From Opitutales bacterium (GTDB taxonomy: Bacteria; Verrucomicrobiota; Verrucomicrobiia; Opitutales; Oceanipulchritudinaceae), in NCBI GenBank assembly GCA_007134215.1, contig SLLG01000321.1:1-45657 (forward strand): 45,657 bases of DNA, in the 5' to 3' direction. The notes below the pieces were generated by a model, which saw only the letters and a program-made list of their open reading frames with translations, made no database searches and was not told the DNA's origin. Below, in pieces: positions 42,669 through 45,657 of this stretch (positions are counted from its first letter, which is position 1; each line of letters starts with the position of its first letter). Position numbers and translations under genes: made by a program.

Positions 42669-43922
42669 ATGAGCAAGGATACCGACGCACAACGGATTGT
42701 GATCACCGGCTGCGGTCTGACGTCGCCCCTCGGCGACGACGTGGCGACGATGCGCGCTGCGTTGTTGCGGGGTGAGGCGCGCATCGAGAATATCGAGATG
42801 CGGCACATGGGCACGGTGCACGCCGGGGTCTGCCATTTTGACGCGCGCCGCTGGCAGGGCCGCCGCGAGCTGCGCAACGGCACGCGGGCGGGTAGTGTCG
42901 CGATTTACTGCGCGCGCGAGGCCGTGGCCGACAGCGGGATTGACTGGGACTCCGTGGAAAAGCCCCGCGTGGGCGTCTACCTCGGCATCACCGAGCACGG
43001 CAACGTGGAGACGGAGAACGAGATCCACAATATTTCGCAGTTCGAGTATGACACGCGCTACTGGACGCACCACCACAACCCGCGCACGGTGGCGAACAAT
43101 CCGGCGGGCGAGGTGACGCTCAACATGGGCATCACGGGACCGCACTACACGATCGGCGCGGCCTGCGCGGCGGGCAACGCCGGGATCATCCAGGCGCTCT
43201 GGATGTTGCGCCTCGGCGAGGTGGACCTTGCGCTCGCGGGCGGGGTGAGTGAGTCGATCCACACTTTCGGCATTTTCGCGGGTTTCAAGAGCCAGGGTGC
43301 GCTCGCCCACCACGAGGACCCCAACAAGGCGAGCCGTCCCTTCGACAAGGGACGCAACGGTATCGTCGTGAGCGAGGGCGGGGCGATCTACACCATGGAG
43401 CGCCTCACCGACGCGCGGGCGCGGGGCGCGAAAATCTACTGCGAAGTCGTGGGCTACCACATCAATTCCGACGCCGTGGACGCCGTCCTCCCCAACGCGG
43501 AGCGGCAGACGCAATGCATGGGCGCGGCCCTTGCCAAGGCCGGCCTCACGCCCGCCGACGTCGACATCGTCAATACCCACGCGACCTCCACACCGCAGGG
43601 CGACATCCAGGAATGCAAGGCGGTGCGCACGGTTTTTCCGGCGGATGCCTGCCCGCGCACGCGGGTGAACAATACCAAGAGCTACATCGGCCACGCCATG
43701 GGAGCCGCCGGGGCGCTCGAGCTGGCGGGCAACCTGCCGTCCTTCAACGACGGGCTCGTCCACCCCACGATCAACGTCGACGAACTCGACCCCGAATGCG
43801 ACACCGGGAACCTCGTCCTCAACGAGCCCGCCGAGGCGGGCGAGGTGCGCGTCATCCTCAACAACTCCTTCGGCATGCTGGGGATCAATTCCAGCCTCGT
43901 CGTGAAAAAGTTTGCAGACTGA
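42669..43922 (+). CDS. Beta-ketoacyl-ACP synthase (KAS II-like)
   Basis: 417 aa. Active Cys166 (GAACAAGNAGI), His304 (NTHATSTPQGD) and His342 (SYIGHAMGAAG) match the FabF positions (163, 303, 340). The insert HNISQFEYDTRYWTHHHNPRTVANNPAGEV before the Cys is unlike typical FabF. With the acyl carrier protein and FAD oxidoreductase that follow, it may serve a specialised lipid or polyene pathway rather than bulk fatty-acid elongation. The ATG at 42669 follows the RAYT-like island by about 190 bases. Confidence 0.85.
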   Translation: MSKDTDAQRIVITGCGLTSPLGDDVATMRAALLRGEARIENIEMRHMGTVHAGVCHFDARRWQGRRELRNGTRAGSVAIYCAREAVADSGIDWDSVEKPRVGVYLGITEHGNVETENEIHNISQFEYDTRYWTHHHNPRTVANNPAGEVTLNMGITGPHYTIGAACAAGNAGIIQALWMLRLGEVDLALAGGVSESIHTFGIFAGFKSQGALAHHEDPNKASRPFDKGRNGIVVSEGGAIYTMERLTDARARGAKIYCEVVGYHINSDAVDAVLPNAERQTQCMGAALAKAGLTPADVDIVNTHATSTPQGDIQECKAVRTVFPADACPRTRVNNTKSYIGHAMGAAGALELAGNLPSFNDGLVHPTINVDELDPECDTGNLVLNEPAEAGEVRVILNNSFGMLGINSSLVVKKFAD

Positions 43923-43950
43923 CCCTGATTTCCTAAACAGCGGCAACAAT

Positions 43951-44214
43951 ATGACCAAAGAAGAGTGCAAACAGGTGGTTCTCGAGATCATCGAGGAAAT
44001 CGCCCCTGATGAAGACCTCGAGGGCCTGAGCCACGATGTCCGCCTGCGCGACCAGCTCGACCTCGATTCGATGGACTTCCTCGACATCGTCATGGAACTG
44101 CGCAAAAAACACGGCATCGAGGTGCCGGAAGAGGATTATCCGCAGCTCGCGTCGCTCGATAGCTGCGCGGAGTACCTCACGCCTAAGTTCAACGCCGTCA
44201 AAGCGGGGGCGTAA
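43951..44214 (+). CDS. Acyl carrier protein
   Basis: 87 aa. The phosphopantetheine Ser40 is in LDLDSMDFLDIVMEL (DSM instead of the common DSL). Acidic four-helix pattern as usual. It is 28 bases after the ketosynthase and 32 before the oxidoreductase, so it is probably their dedicated carrier. The main FAS ACP would be expected near fabD/fabG, not seen in this window. Confidence 0.88.
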   Translation: MTKEECKQVVLEIIEEIAPDEDLEGLSHDVRLRDQLDLDSMDFLDIVMELRKKHGIEVPEEDYPQLASLDSCAEYLTPKFNAVKAGA

Positions 44215-44246
44215 CGGGGCCGGACCGGCTTCCGGAGCGGGTTCCG

Positions 44247-45657
44247 ATGGGCGGGCGCTCTTTGAAGCCCCATTACGACGCGGTCGTCATCGGTTGCGGC
44301 ATGGCCGGACTCGCGGCCGGCATCCGCATGGCCATGTACGACCGCAGCGTGCTCATCGTCGAGAGCCATAACGCGCCCGGCGGGCTGAACAGCTTCTATG
44401 CACTGGAGGGCCGAAAGTTCGACGTCGGTCTCCACGCCGTTACCAACTACGTCCCGCCCGGCGCGAAGGGTACCCCCCTCGTCAAGCTGCTGCGCCAACT
44501 GCGCCTACGCCGCGAGGACCTCGACCTCTGTCCGCAGCGTGGCAGCCGGGTGGCCTTTCCCGGAGTCGATCTGCGCTTCAACAACAGCTTCGCGCGCCTC
44601 GGCGAATCCGTCGCGGAGGCGTTTGCGGACGAAATGGACGGCTTCCGCGCCCTTCGCGCGCTCGTGGCGGAGACGGATCCTTTCGACGCTGCCGCCCCCG
44701 TCCTCTCCTCGCGCGGAGTCATGGGGCGCTTCCTGCGCTCGCCCGTCCTCATCGACATGCTTCTCTGCCCGGTCCTCTACTACGGCAGCGCGCGGGAAAA
44801 CGACATCGATTTCGACCAATTCGTCATCCTCTGGCGTTCGCTCTTCGAAGAGGGGTTCGCGCGTCCGCACGAAGGCGTGCGGGTCGTTATCCGCGCCCTC
44901 CTCAAGCGCTTCCGCGAGGTCGGCGGCGAACGCAAAATGAAATGCGGAGTGCGCCGCCTCCACAGTGACGGCGCGCGCGTGACCGCCGTCGAGCTGGAGG
45001 ACGGCACCACCGTCACCGCCGGGGCCGTCCTCTCCACCGCCGGGGCGCGCGAGACCGAGGCCCTCTGCGCCGAATCCGAATCCGCCGACCGCTCCCCCGA
45101 GCCGGGCCGCCGCCTCAGCTTCGTCGAGACCATCACCGTGCTCGACGCGCAGCCCGCCGACCTCGGGGCGGAGGAGACAATCATCTTCTTCAACGACAGC
45201 GAACGCTTCCGCTACGAGCGACCGGAGGCTCTGGTCGACCCGCGCAGCGGCGTCATCTGCTTCCCCAACAACTACGACTACGGCGACCGCTCCCTCGACG
45301 AAGGCTTCTTCCGCGTCACCGCCCTCGCCGACTACGACCGCTGGGCCGCCCTCGGCCCCGACGCCTACAGCGCCGAAAAAGAGGCATGGTACCCCCGCCT
45401 CCAGGAGTCCGCCCTGCGCTTCGTACCGGGGCTCGGCATGGAAACCGTGCGCGCGCACACCCGCTTCATCGACATGTTCACCCCCTGCACTGTGAAGCGC
45501 TTCACCCGTCACATCGAAGGCGCCGTCTACGGCTCCCCGCGCAAACACCGCGACGGCACCACCCGCTTCGACAACCTCTTCCTCGCCGGCACCGACCAAG
45601 GCTTCCTCGGCATCACCGGCGCCATGCTCAGCGGCATCAGCATGGCCAACCGCCACG
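44247..45657 (+). CDS. CrtI/phytoene-desaturase-like FAD oxidoreductase, cut by window edge
   Basis: 470 aa shown, C-terminus missing. The FAD-binding motif is VVIGCGMAGLAAGIRMA (about 14-30), with APGGLNSFYALEGRKFDVGLHAV after it. Near the edge DNLFLAGTDQGFLGITGAMLSGISMANRH is the second FAD-binding block typical of the CrtI/CrtISO group. Family members desaturate or isomerise polyenes. Here it follows a ketosynthase and ACP, so the substrate may be an ACP-bound or lipid chain. The true substrate cannot be told. Confidence 0.8.
   Translation, partial: MGGRSLKPHYDAVVIGCGMAGLAAGIRMAMYDRSVLIVESHNAPGGLNSFYALEGRKFDVGLHAVTNYVPPGAKGTPLVKLLRQLRLRREDLDLCPQRGSRVAFPGVDLRFNNSFARLGESVAEAFADEMDGFRALRALVAETDPFDAAAPVLSSRGVMGRFLRSPVLIDMLLCPVLYYGSARENDIDFDQFVILWRSLFEEGFARPHEGVRVVIRALLKRFREVGGERKMKCGVRRLHSDGARVTAVELEDGTTVTAGAVLSTAGARETEALCAESESADRSPEPGRRLSFVETITVLDAQPADLGAEETIIFFNDSERFRYERPEALVDPRSGVICFPNNYDYGDRSLDEGFFRVTALADYDRWAALGPDAYSAEKEAWYPRLQESALRFVPGLGMETVRAHTRFIDMFTPCTVKRFTRHIEGAVYGSPRKHRDGTTRFDNLFLAGTDQGFLGITGAMLSGISMANRH

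Noticed and set aside
42201-44117. Upstream extension of the exported protein frame, antisense to the ketosynthase
   Set aside because: Composition is shadow-like; only the part from 42200 down to 41661 reads as a protein with a signal peptide.
44505-45656. Open frame on the minus strand at the right edge
   Set aside because: Antisense to the FAD oxidoreductase, which has both FAD-binding blocks.

Overview
The window is a high-GC bacterial chromosome segment with about 38 protein genes, one tRNA and many short repeats. It looks like Verrucomicrobiota, most likely the Opitutae/Opitutia side. Reasons: a PEP-CTERM protein ending in IPEPS, a hydrophobic stretch and an Arg-rich tail; an NfeD/NfeD/FloA operon; a glycine dehydrogenase resembling a GcvPA-GcvPB fusion; an rpmF-plsX-fabH-bamD-lptE order; and envelope genes of a diderm cell. 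The taxon is inference; no 16S or other marker is present.

Layout. 1-396: a RAYT transposase N-terminus cut by the window edge, with its own promoter-like upstream DNA and GC-rich hairpins. 397-5007 (minus): hydroxyacid dehydrogenase, GluQ tRNA-modifying synthetase, and an exported ankyrin protein with two TonB C-terminal-like domains. 5157-10243 (plus): NfeD long, NfeD short, FloA, a coiled-coil membrane protein and an intact RAYT transposase. 10261-14138: purC, tRNA-Glu(UUC), a second exported tandem TonB_C protein, a stand-alone Hpt protein and the tRNA methylthiotransferase MtaB. 14339-18767: an orphan NfeD-like protein, gcvP and endonuclease III. 18976-23088 (minus): rpmF, plsX, fabH, bamD and lptE, linking phospholipid and fatty-acid initiation to outer-membrane biogenesis. 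23431-26884: PEP-CTERM protein, PAPS reductase, uroporphyrinogen methyltransferase and a tandem CbiX-type chelatase (sulfate assimilation and siroheme). 27170-35692: serS, an uncharacterised small protein, sufE, TatD nuclease, a COG3044-type ATPase, a VapBC-type toxin-antitoxin pair, a cation/Ca exchanger and phosphoglycerate mutase. 36097-42200: NUDIX hydrolase, two glycosyltransferases, a lipoprotein, rnc, parA and an exported protein. 42669-end: a ketosynthase, an acyl carrier protein and a CrtI-like FAD oxidoreductase, an operon that runs off the window.

The most distinctive signal is not a single gene. Besides the intact RAYT and the edge copy, several AT-rich intergenic islands (about 14.2, 26.9, 28.9, 37.2 and 42.4 kb) look like decayed 5' ends of the same RAYT. 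Evidence is residual N-terminal peptide similarity, a shared 11-bp palindrome TTCTCWGAGAA found just upstream of RAYT starts, or both. In other intergenic gaps there are GC-rich perfect hairpins (near 231-308, 22.84, 30.36 and 32.98 kb), the kind of sequence RAYT proteins act on. Together they suggest a RAYT/REP-type system that repeatedly seeded 5'-end fragments. A second point of interest is the KAS-ACP-FAD oxidoreductase operon at the right edge, which may be the start of an unusual lipid or polyene pathway.
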